Under the pieces are notes generated by a model, which was not told the origin of the DNA, did not search any database, and saw only the letters and a program-made list of their open reading frames with translations. Of a stretch of DNA of 64,000 bases, positions 9,217-17,740 are shown in pieces. The translations under genes were made by a program, and so were the position numbers. The DNA is taken from positions 496,001 through 560,000 of the forward strand of contig NZ_BMQJ01000002.1 of assembly GCF_014648055.1 (NCBI RefSeq), given 5' to 3'. Position 1 is the first letter of the stretch. Each line of letters starts with the position of its first letter. This DNA comes from Streptosporangium pseudovulgare (GTDB lineage: Bacteria > Actinomycetota > Actinomycetes > Streptosporangiales > Streptosporangiaceae).

Positions 9217-9392
9217 GCCCGTGCCCGCCGGAGGCTGAGCGGGCGCATGTCCGTCCACACCTTCTCGATGTGGGCGAGGCAGTCCTCCCTCGTCCCCTCG
9301 AAGCCCTCGGCCCGCCAGCCGTCGGGCAGCTCCCGGCCGGCGGGCCAGACGGAGTACTGCTCCTCATCGTTCAGCACCACGAGGAAACTCAT
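9213..9392 (-). CDS. MbtH-like NRPS accessory protein
   Basis: A 59-aa protein starting [17 protein letters not shown], followed by [11 protein letters not shown] and a C-terminal [11 protein letters not shown]; these conserved Trp and the NDEEQYSLWP-like motif define the MbtH family. MbtH proteins bind adenylation domains and promote their solubility and activity. It is encoded between the megasynthase and the ACP with ATGA overlaps on both sides, so it is made in step with the two A domains of the locus. Length is typical for the family. Confidence 0.97.
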   Translation of the reverse strand: MSFLVVLNDEEQYSVWPAGRELPDGWRAEGFEGTREDCLAHIEKVWTDMRPLSLRRARA

Positions 9393-12300
9393 GCGATGAC
9401 CTCTTCTTCCTTCTTCTCCGTCTTCTCGGTGTCCGGTGCGGTGCCCTCCGCGCCCTCCGCGGTGTCCCTCTCGGCGTCCGGCACGGAACCCGTACCGGTG
9501 GCCGTACCGGAGCCCGCGCCGGGGTCCGTCCCGGCGGCGCTTCCGGCGCCGCCTCCGGCGGCGCGGGCACGGCTCCGCACCGCCTCGAACCCGACCAGGT
9601 CGTCGGGGAGCGCGTCCGGCACGTCGGTGTCGAACCGCGCCAGCACCCGCACCCGCATCGCGGTCAGCGCGACGGCCGCGATGGCCAGGCCGAAGCAGGC
9701 GTACATGAACCCGATGCCGCGGCCCTCGCCGGTGCCGATCAGCGCGCCGACGGTGCCCGCGAGCGGCCCGCCGGGCGCCAGCAGCGGCTCGAACACCCGC
9801 CCGGCGTACGGCGCGACGAGGCCGAAGCCGATGGGCAGCGTGGACCAGGCGACGAGGGTGTTGAGCGCGATGACCCGGCCGTGGAACCGCTGCGGCACCT
9901 TGACCTGGATGATCGTGGCGTAGACGCCGTTGAGCATGGTCAGGCAGAGCGACATGCCGAACGCGCCGGCCGCGATCAGCGGCAGGCTCGCCCGCAGGCC
10001 GGTGAGCACGCAGAACACCGACAGGGCGAGCGTGGCCAGCAGCACGCCGCGCAGCCGCCGGCGGCGCGGGCCGCCCCAGGCGGTCATCGCGAACCCGCCG
10101 AGGAAGACGCCGAGGCCGCCGAAGAACGAGACCCGGCCGACGTCGTCGAGCCCGGCGAACGACAGCACCAGCGGGGAGATCATCAGGAACAGCGGCGACA
10201 GGAAGACGTTGAGCACCGCGAAGAACAGCAGCATGCCGCGGAAGCCGGGGTTGCCCCACGAGTGGCGGACGCCGTTCGCCATCTCGGCCATGACGCTCTC
10301 GCGGCGGCGCCACGGCATGCCCGCGGGGAACCGGACGAACAGCAGGACGCCCGTGGCGACCACGTAGCTGGCCACGTCGATGGCGAGGATGCCGCCGAGG
10401 CCGATGACCGCCATCAGACCGGTCGCGATCAGCGGCACGACGAGCTGGGCGGTGCCGGTGGCCATCTGCACGACGCCGTTGGCGTGGCCGAGGAACCGCT
10501 TGGGGACGAGCTGCGGGATCGCCGAGCCGTAGGCGAAGCGCTGGAAGGTCAGCGCGACCGACAGGCAGGCCAGCAGCGGGTAGATGTGCCAGACCTGCAG
10601 GTTGCCGGTCCACAGCAGGACGCCCAGGATGAGCTGGGTCCCGCCGGCGGCGATGTCGCCGCCGAGCATGACCTTCCGCCGGTCGTGGCGGTCGACGATG
10701 GCCCCGGCGAGCGGCGCCACCAGCATGCCGGGCACCAGTCCCAGCACCGCGAACAGCGCGAACTTCGCCAGCGAGCCGGTGGTGAGGTAGATCCAGATCG
10801 GGATGGCGAACTCGGTCAGCGCCGATCCGGTGATCGACACGAGCTGCCCGACCGCGACCAGCAGGAACCGCCGCATGCTGGGCCGCGGCGACCGCTGTGC
10901 GGCTCCGGCGGTTCCGGCGGAGTCGGTGGTGCCGGAGCCTTCGCCGTGGACGAGGCGCAGCGCGGGCCTGCGGTCCCCCGGCCCCCGCCCGGAGGCCGTG
11001 CCGGGTCCGCCGGCCGCGTCCGTGCCGCCGGTGCCGCCGGGGTCCCTGAGGTCGCTGAGGTCGCTGTCGCCCGCGTACCCGTTCTCCTCCGCCGGGGCGG
11101 CCGGTCCGCGGAAGCCCTCCAGCCACCAGGTGGACCCCTCCGTACGGCGCAGCGCCGCCTCCCGCCCCTCGGCCAGGGCCCGGTGGGTGCCGGTGAGGAT
11201 GTCGGCCAGCTCCGCGGCCCGGTACTTGACGAAGAAGTGCCCGGCCTCGTCGAGCACCACGCAGGCGGCCGTGTCCGACAGCCGCAGCCACTCCAGGTAG
11301 CGCTCCTGGTAGAACTCGGCGGCCGGGTCCCGCTCCCCCACGACCGCGATGACGGGCGCCGCCAGCGGCTCGCGCTCCTCCTCGAACAGGCGGGTGAAGT
11401 AGCGTTCGGCCGTCCGGGTGCCCTTGCGGCGGTTGGCGATGATCAGTTTGAGCTGGTCGCGCTCGAACTCCTCGACGTCCAGGCCGGCCGCGGCGAGCGC
11501 GTTGATCCGGCCCTGGTCGGAGGTCAGCCGGTCCATGAGGTCGCCGAACCGGTCCAGGCCGCGGCCCGGCCTGGCGAAGGGGAACACCCCGCCCAGGTAG
11601 ATCGCCTCGACGGGGCGGCCGGCCTCCTGGAGGAGGCGGGCGATCTCGGCGACGAGCATGACTCCGAGGCCGCAGTGGCCGTAGAGCACCAGCGGGCCTT
11701 CGACCCCGGCGAGGATCTCCTCGGCGCACCCGCGCGCCACCTCGTCGAGGGGGCGGGCCTCCTCGCCCAGCTCGTGGCCGGGCACCGCGACGGAGTACAG
11801 CGCCCAGTCGCCGGGCAGCGCGTCGGCCAGCGGCTGGTAGACGACCGCGCTGCCACCGCCGAACGGCACGCACACCAGCGTCGCGGTCGCGGCGCGGGCG
11901 GGGGTGAGCCGGTGCAGCAGGCCGCGCGGCCCGTCGTCGCCGGCCTCCAGCAGCCGGGCCAGGTCGGCGACCGTTCGGTGCTTGAACAGCTCCAGTACGG
12001 TGACCGTCCGCCCGGGGACCTCCCGGCGCAACCGGGCGACGACCCGCATCGCGAGCAGGGAGTGGCCGCCCAGGTCGAAGAAGTCGTCGAGCGCGCCGAC
12101 CCGTTCCAGCTCCAGGACGTCCGCCCAGATCGCGGCGACCGTCTCCTCCGCCGGGGTGCGGGGCGGGACGAACCCGGCGGCCGGGGCGTCGGCCCCGGGG
12201 TCGGGCAGCCGCGACCGGTCCACCTTGCCGTGGGACTTCAGCGGCAGCTCGTCCAGCCACACGTAGCGGGCCGGGATCATGGGGTCGGGGAGCCGGTCGG

Positions 12301-15300
12301 CCAGCCACGCGCGCAGCTCCGCCGCCCCGGCGGGCGCGGCTCCGCCCGGTTCGGCGGTTCCGGCGGTTCCGGCGGCCTGAACGGTTTCGAGAGGACCGGC
12401 GGTCGCGGTGGCTTCGCCGGTTCCCGCGCTCCCGGCGGTCCCCGCGCCCTCCGCCACCAGGTAGGCGACCAGCCGCCCGCCCCGCAGCTCCACGACCGCG
12501 TGCGCCACGCCCGGGAAGCCGGCGAGCACCGCCTCCACCTCCGACAGCTCCACCCGGTAGCCGCGGATCTTCACCTGGAGGTCGCGGCGGCCGAGGAACT
12601 CCAGGTCGCCGGTGGGCAGCCAGCGGCCGAGGTCGCCGGTCCGGTACATCCGGGCGCCGGGGCCGCCGTCGGGGTCGGGCAGGAACCGGTCGGCGGTCAG
12701 GCCGGGCCGTCCCAGGTAGCCGCGGGCCAGCCGGTCGCCGCCGAGGTGGATCTCGCCGGGGACGCCGACCGGGACGGGCCGCAGGTTCGCGTCCAGCACC
12801 CGGACGCGCGCCCCGGGCAGCGGCGAGCCGATCGGCAGCGCCGTCCCGGCCCCGGGGACGGCCCCCACGTCCGTCCCCAGGCCGGTGCCCGCTCCGGGCC
12901 CGGCGGACGTCCCCGATCCCGCGGACGGTCCGTGGGCGGCGCCGGGCACGGCGGCCGAAGCGGCGGCGCGGGCCGGTTCGACCGCGTGGGTGGTGACGCC
13001 GACCGTGGCCTCGGTGGGGCCGTAGTGGTTGACCACCCGGCACCGCCCGGCCGCCGCCAGCTCGGCGGCCCAGGCGCGCGGCGCGGCCTCGCCGCCCAGG
13101 ATCAGCAGCTCGGCGGGGAGCAGCTCGTCCATGGGCGTGTCGGCCAGCAGCGCCGCCAGGTGGGACGGGGTGATCTTCAGGTGGCCGACGCGGTGCTCGC
13201 GGAGGTAGGCGGCCAGCTCGGGCCCCGCCGTACGGGACGGGACGAGGTGGAGCGTGCCGCCGGTCATCAGGCACAGGTAGAAGACGGTCACGCCGAAGTC
13301 GAAGGCGAGCGACTGCAGCAGCGCGAACACCCCGCCCGGCTCCACCTCCAGCCTTTCCCGCGCCCCGGCGAGGTAGACCGCGACCTGCCGGTGCTGCACG
13401 GCCACGCCCTTGGGCCGCCCGGTGGTTCCGGAGGTGTAGATGACGTAGGCCAGGTCGCCGGGGGTGACGCCGCTGTCCACCGGCCCGGGGTCGGGTCCGC
13501 CGGGGTCGGCGGGATCGACCGCCGGCAGGTCGCCCGGCAGGCGGTCGCGCAGCTCCGGCACGGTGACGACCGCCCGCGCGCCGGCGTCCGACAGCACGTA
13601 GGCGAGCCGTTCCGCGGGGTGCTCGGGGTCCAGCGGGAGGTAGGCGGCCCCGGACTTCAGCACGCCGAGCACCGCGACCGCCAGGTCGGCCGACTGCTCC
13701 AGGCAGATCGCGACCCGGTCGTCCGGGCCCACGCCGAGCCGCCGCAGCGCGTGGGCCAGGTGCCCGGCGCGCCGTTCCAGCTCCGCGTAGGTGAGCGAGA
13801 CGTCCCCGGCGACGACGGCGACGGCGTCCGGGGTGCGTCCGGCCTGCGCGGAGACGGCCCCGTGCAGCAGACCGTCCCCGGCGGGCGTGGCGGGGGCCGA
13901 GCCGCCGAACAGCTCGACCCGGCGGCGCTCGTCCGGCGGGAGCAGCTCCAGCTCGGAGATCGGCGTGTCCGGATCGGCGGCGGCGGACCTCAGCAGGGTC
14001 TCGAAGCAGGCGGCCATCCGCTCGACGGTGTCGGGGCGGAACAGCGCGGTGCTGTAGGTGAGGTTGCCGCGCAGCCCCTCGGGGGTCTCGAACAGGTACA
14101 GCGCCAGGTCGAAGCGGCTGGCCGAGGTCTCGACCGGGAAGGCGGACATGGTCAGCCCGGGGGTGCGCAGCGGCGCCGACCGGTAGTTCTGCAGCGCGAA
14201 CATCACCTGGAAGACCGGTGAGCGGCTGACGTCCCGTTCCACGGCCAGCTCGGTGACCAGCCGGTCGAACGGCAGGTCCTGGTGGGCGTAGGCGTCGAGC
14301 GCGGTCTCCCTGACCCGGTCGAGGAGTTCGGCGAACGTGGGGTCGCCCGACAGGTCGGCGCGCATCGGCAGCGAGTTGACGAACACGCCGACCACGCGCT
14401 CCAGCTCCGGCAGGTTCCGCCCGGAGACCGGGGAGCCGACCGCGAAGTCCTCCTGCCCGGCGTAGCGGCCGAGCAGCACCTGGAAGGCGGCCAGCAGCGT
14501 CATGTACGGCGTGGCCCCGCGCGCCCGGCCGATCTCGGCGACCGCCTCGCTGAGCCCGGGGTCCAGCGCGAGGCCGTGGACGGCGCCCTCCCAGCGCTGC
14601 TCGGCGGGCCGGGGCCGGTCGGCGGGCAGTTCCAGGGGCGGCAGCCCGGCCAGCTTCTCCCGCCAGTAGCCGATCTCGCGGTCGTGGTCCCGGCCCGCCA
14701 GCCAGCAGGCGTAGTCGCCGTACTGCGGCGGCGCCGGTGCGAGGCCGCTCTCGCCGCCCCGGCGGCGGGCGTCGTGCAGGGCGAGCAGCTCCTCCATGAC
14801 GATGTCGCAGGACCAGCCGTCGGTGACGGCGTGGTGCATGGTGAGCAGCAGCACGTGGTTGCGCGGGGCGAGCCGGACCAGCAGCGCCCGCAGCAGCGGG
14901 CCGCGGGCGAGGTCGAAGGACCGGGCTGTCTCCCGGTCCACCGCGGCGAGGTCGTCGGTGACGGTCAGCTCCGCGGCGGGCGTCTCGTCGATCACGACGC
15001 CGGGTCCGCCGTCCTCGGTGGTGACCAGCCGGGTGCGCAGGCTCTCGTGCCGGGCGGCCACGTCGGTGAGCGCCCCGGCGAGGGCGTCCTCGTCGATCTC
15101 GCCTTCCAGCCGGGCCGCGAACGCCACGGTGTAGGCGGCGGTGCCCGGGGCGTACTGCTCCAGGAACCACAGCCGCTCCTGGGCGGGGGACAGCGGCGGC
15201 ACGGTGCCCGGCGGGCGCGGCGGGACGGCGGCGGCGACGGCCCGGCCGCCCAGCCGCCGGGCCAGCAGCGCCTGTTTGGCCGGCGAGAGACTGGCGTGCG

Positions 15301-15304
15301 TCAC
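9389..15304 (-). CDS. NRPS megasynthase C-A-PCP-TE fused to a C-terminal MFS transporter
   Basis: A 1971-aa protein, first gene of the chain. GTG start 15302-15304 has an AGGAGG-like site (complement of 15310-15315). Domains in order: C (HHAVTDGWS near 156), A ([11 protein letters not shown] near 621, [11 protein letters not shown] near 760, [29 protein letters not shown]), PCP ([10 protein letters not shown] near 1080), thioesterase (about 1150-1390; LYGHCGLG with Cys in the nucleophile position, [14 protein letters not shown]), then from about residue 1476 a full set of hydrophobic helices of an MFS exporter with the loop VDRHDRRKV, ending in an acidic/Lys tail. The A-domain positions read by eye as D-F-T-K-I-G-H-V-G-K, nearest to aspartate-type codes (DLTKxGHxGK). 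A terminal module carrying its own exporter implies release and export are linked. Fusions of this kind are known in actinobacteria but uncommon. Confidence 0.93.
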   Translation of the reverse strand: MTHASLSPAKQALLARRLGGRAVAAAVPPRPPGTVPPLSPAQERLWFLEQYAPGTAAYTVAFAARLEGEIDEDALAGALTDVAARHESLRTRLVTTEDGGPGVVIDETPAAELTVTDDLAAVDRETARSFDLARGPLLRALLVRLAPRNHVLLLTMHHAVTDGWSCDIVMEELLALHDARRRGGESGLAPAPPQYGDYACWLAGRDHDREIGYWREKLAGLPPLELPADRPRPAEQRWEGAVHGLALDPGLSEAVAEIGRARGATPYMTLLAAFQVLLGRYAGQEDFAVGSPVSGRNLPELERVVGVFVNSLPMRADLSGDPTFAELLDRVRETALDAYAHQDLPFDRLVTELAVERDVSRSPVFQVMFALQNYRSAPLRTPGLTMSAFPVETSASRFDLALYLFETPEGLRGNLTYSTALFRPDTVERMAACFETLLRSAAADPDTPISELELLPPDERRRVELFGGSAPATPAGDGLLHGAVSAQAGRTPDAVAVVAGDVSLTYAELERRAGHLAHALRRLGVGPDDRVAICLEQSADLAVAVLGVLKSGAAYLPLDPEHPAERLAYVLSDAGARAVVTVPELRDRLPGDLPAVDPADPGGPDPGPVDSGVTPGDLAYVIYTSGTTGRPKGVAVQHRQVAVYLAGARERLEVEPGGVFALLQSLAFDFGVTVFYLCLMTGGTLHLVPSRTAGPELAAYLREHRVGHLKITPSHLAALLADTPMDELLPAELLILGGEAAPRAWAAELAAAGRCRVVNHYGPTEATVGVTTHAVEPARAAASAAVPGAAHGPSAGSGTSAGPGAGTGLGTDVGAVPGAGTALPIGSPLPGARVRVLDANLRPVPVGVPGEIHLGGDRLARGYLGRPGLTADRFLPDPDGGPGARMYRTGDLGRWLPTGDLEFLGRRDLQVKIRGYRVELSEVEAVLAGFPGVAHAVVELRGGRLVAYLVAEGAGTAGSAGTGEATATAGPLETVQAAGTAGTAEPGGAAPAGAAELRAWLADRLPDPMIPARYVWLDELPLKSHGKVDRSRLPDPGADAPAAGFVPPRTPAEETVAAIWADVLELERVGALDDFFDLGGHSLLAMRVVARLRREVPGRTVTVLELFKHRTVADLARLLEAGDDGPRGLLHRLTPARAATATLVCVPFGGGSAVVYQPLADALPGDWALYSVAVPGHELGEEARPLDEVARGCAEEILAGVEGPLVLYGHCGLGVMLVAEIARLLQEAGRPVEAIYLGGVFPFARPGRGLDRFGDLMDRLTSDQGRINALAAAGLDVEEFERDQLKLIIANRRKGTRTAERYFTRLFEEEREPLAAPVIAVVGERDPAAEFYQERYLEWLRLSDTAACVVLDEAGHFFVKYRAAELADILTGTHRALAEGREAALRRTEGSTWWLEGFRGPAAPAEENGYAGDSDLSDLRDPGGTGGTDAAGGPGTASGRGPGDRRPALRLVHGEGSGTTDSAGTAGAAQRSPRPSMRRFLLVAVGQLVSITGSALTEFAIPIWIYLTTGSLAKFALFAVLGLVPGMLVAPLAGAIVDRHDRRKVMLGGDIAAGGTQLILGVLLWTGNLQVWHIYPLLACLSVALTFQRFAYGSAIPQLVPKRFLGHANGVVQMATGTAQLVVPLIATGLMAVIGLGGILAIDVASYVVATGVLLFVRFPAGMPWRRRESVMAEMANGVRHSWGNPGFRGMLLFFAVLNVFLSPLFLMISPLVLSFAGLDDVGRVSFFGGLGVFLGGFAMTAWGGPRRRRLRGVLLATLALSVFCVLTGLRASLPLIAAGAFGMSLCLTMLNGVYATIIQVKVPQRFHGRVIALNTLVAWSTLPIGFGLVAPYAGRVFEPLLAPGGPLAGTVGALIGTGEGRGIGFMYACFGLAIAAVALTAMRVRVLARFDTDVPDALPDDLVGFEAVRSRARAAGGGAGSAAGTDPGAGSGTATGTGSVPDAERDTAEGAEGTAPDTEKTEKKEEEVIA

Positions 15305-15541
15305 CTGAGACCTCCGTGCTCAAGGGGGGAGGGGAACGGTGCGGCGTTCCCCGGCGGCGGAGTGGGAGGAGCCGCCCTTCCGGGCGGTTTCCATGACGGG
15401 CTGCCGGACCGGGCGGCCCGGTCCGGGGACGTGTTCACAAGGACGGGTGCGGCGCGGGTGTCCCCGGCGCCGAGGGGTGCGGGCGCTCGGCGGCACGGGT
15501 GCCGGTCCGGGCACTCCGCGGGCCGATCGGGCCGCGATTGG
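15305..15541 (-). other. Untranslated leader of the NRPS operon
   Basis: About 235 bases lie between the predicted transcription start next to the operator at 15542-15555 and the GTG of the megasynthase. Apart from the ribosome binding site at 15310-15315 no convincing gene, hairpin terminator or riboswitch was recognised. A 78-codon frame on the minus strand here (15320-15556) has arginine/proline-rich composition typical of chance frames. A leader this long could hold post-transcriptional control, but nothing specific is visible. Confidence 0.4.
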
Positions 15542-15555
15542 TGGGAGCGTTCCCA
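15542..15555. promoter_or_regulatory. CebR/CelR-like LacI-family operator, NRPS side
   Basis: TGGGAGCGTTCCCA, 13 of 14 bases identical to the CebR/CelR operator TGGGAGCGCTCCCA; one more base pair (G..C) extends the dyad at each side. It lies 6 bases downstream of the minus-strand -10 element, over the predicted start site, an ideal position for repression. The regulator gene itself is not in the window, and other LacI-family proteins bind related palindromes. Confidence 0.75.
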
Positions 15556-15561
15556 CGGAGG

Positions 15562-15591
15562 AGGCTAGGGATCGCCCGGGAATGCCGTCAA
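15562..15591 (-). promoter_or_regulatory. Predicted promoter of the NRPS operon
   Basis: On the minus strand a -35 element TTGACG (complement of 15586-15591) and a -10 element TAGCCT (complement of 15562-15567) are separated by 18 bases, a sigmaHrdB-type arrangement. The operator at 15542-15555 lies immediately downstream. An AT-rich stretch (about 15595-15675) lies upstream between the two divergent promoters. Confidence 0.6.
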
Positions 15592-15706
15592 GGTTTCAGG
15601 ATTGTTTTCAAACTGTCAGGAGTACGGAATGTTAGTTGTTATGGTTTTTTCCGCAGTTAAGGGCGATTTATCCCGCGACACCCTTTCGACGGGAAGCCTT
15701 TCCTGA

Positions 15707-15735
15707 TTGACACGGACCGGACCGGCTCCTACGCT
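15707..15735 (+). promoter_or_regulatory. Predicted promoter of the 2-oxoacid dehydrogenase operon
   Basis: Perfect -35 TTGACA (15707-15712), 17-base spacer, -10 TACGCT (15730-15735). This is a textbook vegetative promoter for an actinomycete. The palindrome at 15740-15753 begins 4 bases after the -10, and the first gene starts at 15816, giving a leader of about 75 bases. Confidence 0.75.
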
Positions 15736-15739
15736 CCGC

Positions 15740-15753
15740 TGGGAGCGCTCCCA
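15740..15753. promoter_or_regulatory. CebR/CelR-type LacI-family operator, dehydrogenase side
   Basis: TGGGAGCGCTCCCA is a perfect 14-bp palindrome and is identical to the operator described for CebR of Streptomyces and CelR of Thermobifida, repressors released by cellobiose. It overlaps the expected transcription start of the plus-strand operon. Together with the near-identical site at 15542-15555 it places both divergent operons under one predicted regulator. Confidence 0.85.
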
Positions 15754-15815
15754 TGCCGATGTGCCATTTTCGCGGCCGAGCGTGTCGTCCGGCCGCCGAC
15801 GCCAGGAGCGCCCAC

Positions 15816-16757
15816 GTGACCGTCACCGTCCCCGCACCCACGGGCACCACGCCCTCGGGCGCACGGAGAACACCGCCGCCGGAGCCGGAGGACCTGGAAC
15901 TCCTCCTGCTGATCCGGCACTTCGAGCTCACCCTCCTCAGGCTCTTCGAGGCGGGTGAGCTGAGCGGCACCACCCACACCTGCCTGGGCCAGGAGTACAT
16001 CCCGGTCGCGCTGTCGCGGCTGCTCGGCGACGACGACTTCGTGCTCAGCAACCACCGGGGGCACGGCCACTTCCTGGCCAGGCACGCCGAGCCGTACGGG
16101 CTGCTCGCGGAGATCATGGGCCGCGAGGGCGCGCTCTGCGCGGGCGTCGGCGGCAGCCAGCACGTCTACCACCGGCACTTCCTCTCCACCGGGGTCCAGG
16201 GCGAGAGCCTGCCGGTGGCGACCGGCGTGGCGCTCGCCCTCAAGGGCACCGGCGCGCTGGCCTGCGCCTACATCGGCGACGGCACCTGGGGTGAGGGCGC
16301 GGTCTACGAGGCGCTCAACATGGCCCAGCTCTGGCGGGTCCCGCTGCTGGTGGTGGTCGAGCACAACGGGATCGCCCAGTCCACCCCGACGGCCGCGCAG
16401 ATGTCCGGCCGCGTCGCCGCCCGCGCCGCCGCCTTCGACGTGCTGCACCACCGTGTGACGTCCCTGGAGGTCGGCGAGATCCGCACCGAGCTGGCGCCGC
16501 TGGTCGCCATGGTCCGCCAGGACTCGCGGCCGCTGGTGGTGGAGTTCGCCACCCACCGGGCCGGCCCGCACAGCAAGGGCGACGACACCCGCTCCCCCGA
16601 GGAGATCGCCCTGGCCGCCGCCCACGACTGGTACGACCGCTACGCCCGGCTGTTCCCCGAGCCCTTCGCGCGGATCGACCGCGAGCGGCGCGAACTGGTC
16701 GAGCGGATCGCGGCCGAGGTCACCGCCCGTCCGCCGTCGGCGTGGGAGCGGCCGTGA
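15816..16757 (+). CDS. 2-oxoacid dehydrogenase E1 component, alpha subunit
   Basis: A 313-aa thiamine-diphosphate enzyme subunit. The start is taken as GTG 15816-15818 because AGGAG lies at 15804-15808; a longer frame from 15753 would overlap the operator. The ThDP/Mg motif is visible as IGDGTWGEG (near residue 155) followed by HNGIAQST, and the N-terminal HTCLGQEYIPVAL and SNHRGHGHFLA segments are typical of PDH/BCKDH/acetoin dehydrogenase E1alpha. With the next two genes it would decarboxylate a 2-oxoacid (or acetoin-like substrate) and pass the acyl group to lipoyl-E2. Size and order resemble the three-gene acetoin or branched-chain type. Co-location with an NRPS operon, and a shared operator, suggest a role in supplying an acyl unit for the peptide; this is inference. 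Confidence 0.9.
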   Translation: MTVTVPAPTGTTPSGARRTPPPEPEDLELLLLIRHFELTLLRLFEAGELSGTTHTCLGQEYIPVALSRLLGDDDFVLSNHRGHGHFLARHAEPYGLLAEIMGREGALCAGVGGSQHVYHRHFLSTGVQGESLPVATGVALALKGTGALACAYIGDGTWGEGAVYEALNMAQLWRVPLLVVVEHNGIAQSTPTAAQMSGRVAARAAAFDVLHHRVTSLEVGEIRTELAPLVAMVRQDSRPLVVEFATHRAGPHSKGDDTRSPEEIALAAAHDWYDRYARLFPEPFARIDRERRELVERIAAEVTARPPSAWERP

Positions 16758-17740
16758 CCCGCGTCTCCGAGCACCTCAACCACGCCCTGCACGACCTGAT
16801 GGAGACCGACCCCGACGTGCACCTGCTCGGCGAGGACGTCTCCGACCCCTACGGCGGCGCCTTCAAGGTCACCCGGGGGCTGTCCACCCGGTTCGGCGAC
16901 CGGGTGCGGTCCACCCCGCTGAGCGAGGGCGCGATCGCCGGGGTCGGGGCCGGGCTCGCCCTGGCCGGGCGCAAGGCGATCGTCGAGATCATGTTCGCCG
17001 ACTTCGTCGCGCTCGCCTTCGACCAGATCGTGAACTTCGCCGCCAAGTCCACCGCCATGTACGGCCGGCCGGTGCCGATCCCGCTGGTCGTCCGCTGCCC
17101 GTCGGGCGGCAACCGCGGCTACGGCCCCACCCACAGCCAGAGCCCGCAGAAGCACTTCATCGGCGTCCCCGGGCTGTCGCTGTTCGAGATGACCCCGTTC
17201 CACGACGCGGGCGAGCTGTTCGCGCGGATGTTCGCGCTCGGGCGGCCCTGCCTGTTCTTCGAGGACAAGGTCCTCTACACCCGGCGGATGTACGAGGGCG
17301 GCGTGGTGGACGACCTGTTCCGCTACGAGGTGGCCGGGGACGTCGCCCGGGTCCGCCTGGACGGCGTGGCCGAACCCGACTGCGCGATCGTCGTCCACGG
17401 CGGCATGGTCCACCGGGCGCTCGACGCCATGCGCGTCCTGCTGCTGGAGGACGACATCGCCTGCGAGCTGCTGGTGCCCGCCCGGCTCCACCCGCTGCCG
17501 GAGCTGCCCGGCCTGGAGCGCGCCCGGCACGTGTGCGTCGTGGAGGACGGCAGCGAGGGCGGCACCTGGGGGGCCGAGGTCGCCCGGGTGCTGCACCCGA
17601 GGCTCTGGTCCTCCCTGCGCCGGCCGATCACCCTGCTCAGCGCGGCCGACAGCGTCATCCCGGCCGCGCCCCACCTGGAACGCGAAGTCCTCGTCCAGTC
17701 CGCCCGCATCCGGGACGCGATCGTGGAGGCCCTGTCTTGA
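16754..17740 (+). CDS. 2-oxoacid dehydrogenase E1 component, beta subunit
   Basis: A 328-aa transketolase-like subunit. GTG 16754-16756 overlaps the E1alpha stop by 4 bases, with GGAG just upstream. Recognisable features are HLLGEDVSDPYGGAFKVTRGL, the STPLSEGAIAGVGAGLA segment with the conserved catalytic-site Glu region, the GGNRGYGPTHSQSPQKHFIGVPGL segment with the conserved H-S-Q, and the C-terminal VVEDGSEGGTWGAEVA of the transketolase C domain. It pairs with E1alpha as an alpha2beta2 heterotetramer. The length matches the family. Confidence 0.92.
   Translation: MTRVSEHLNHALHDLMETDPDVHLLGEDVSDPYGGAFKVTRGLSTRFGDRVRSTPLSEGAIAGVGAGLALAGRKAIVEIMFADFVALAFDQIVNFAAKSTAMYGRPVPIPLVVRCPSGGNRGYGPTHSQSPQKHFIGVPGLSLFEMTPFHDAGELFARMFALGRPCLFFEDKVLYTRRMYEGGVVDDLFRYEVAGDVARVRLDGVAEPDCAIVVHGGMVHRALDAMRVLLLEDDIACELLVPARLHPLPELPGLERARHVCVVEDGSEGGTWGAEVARVLHPRLWSSLRRPITLLSAADSVIPAAPHLEREVLVQSARIRDAIVEALS

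Noticed and set aside
2417..9367. Overlapping minus-strand frames suggesting frameshifts in NRPS genes
   Set aside because: Extra length is read-through into the frame of the upstream gene; true genes meet at 4-base ATGA/GTGA overlaps, so no frameshift is needed.
9881..14221. 1446-codon frame opposite the megasynthase
   Set aside because: Low-complexity Gly/Arg/Gln/His composition with no domains; NRPS motifs lie on the minus strand throughout.
15320..15556. 78-codon minus-strand frame in the NRPS leader
   Set aside because: Arg/Pro-rich composition, no binding site, starts over the operator; looks like a chance frame in GC-rich DNA.
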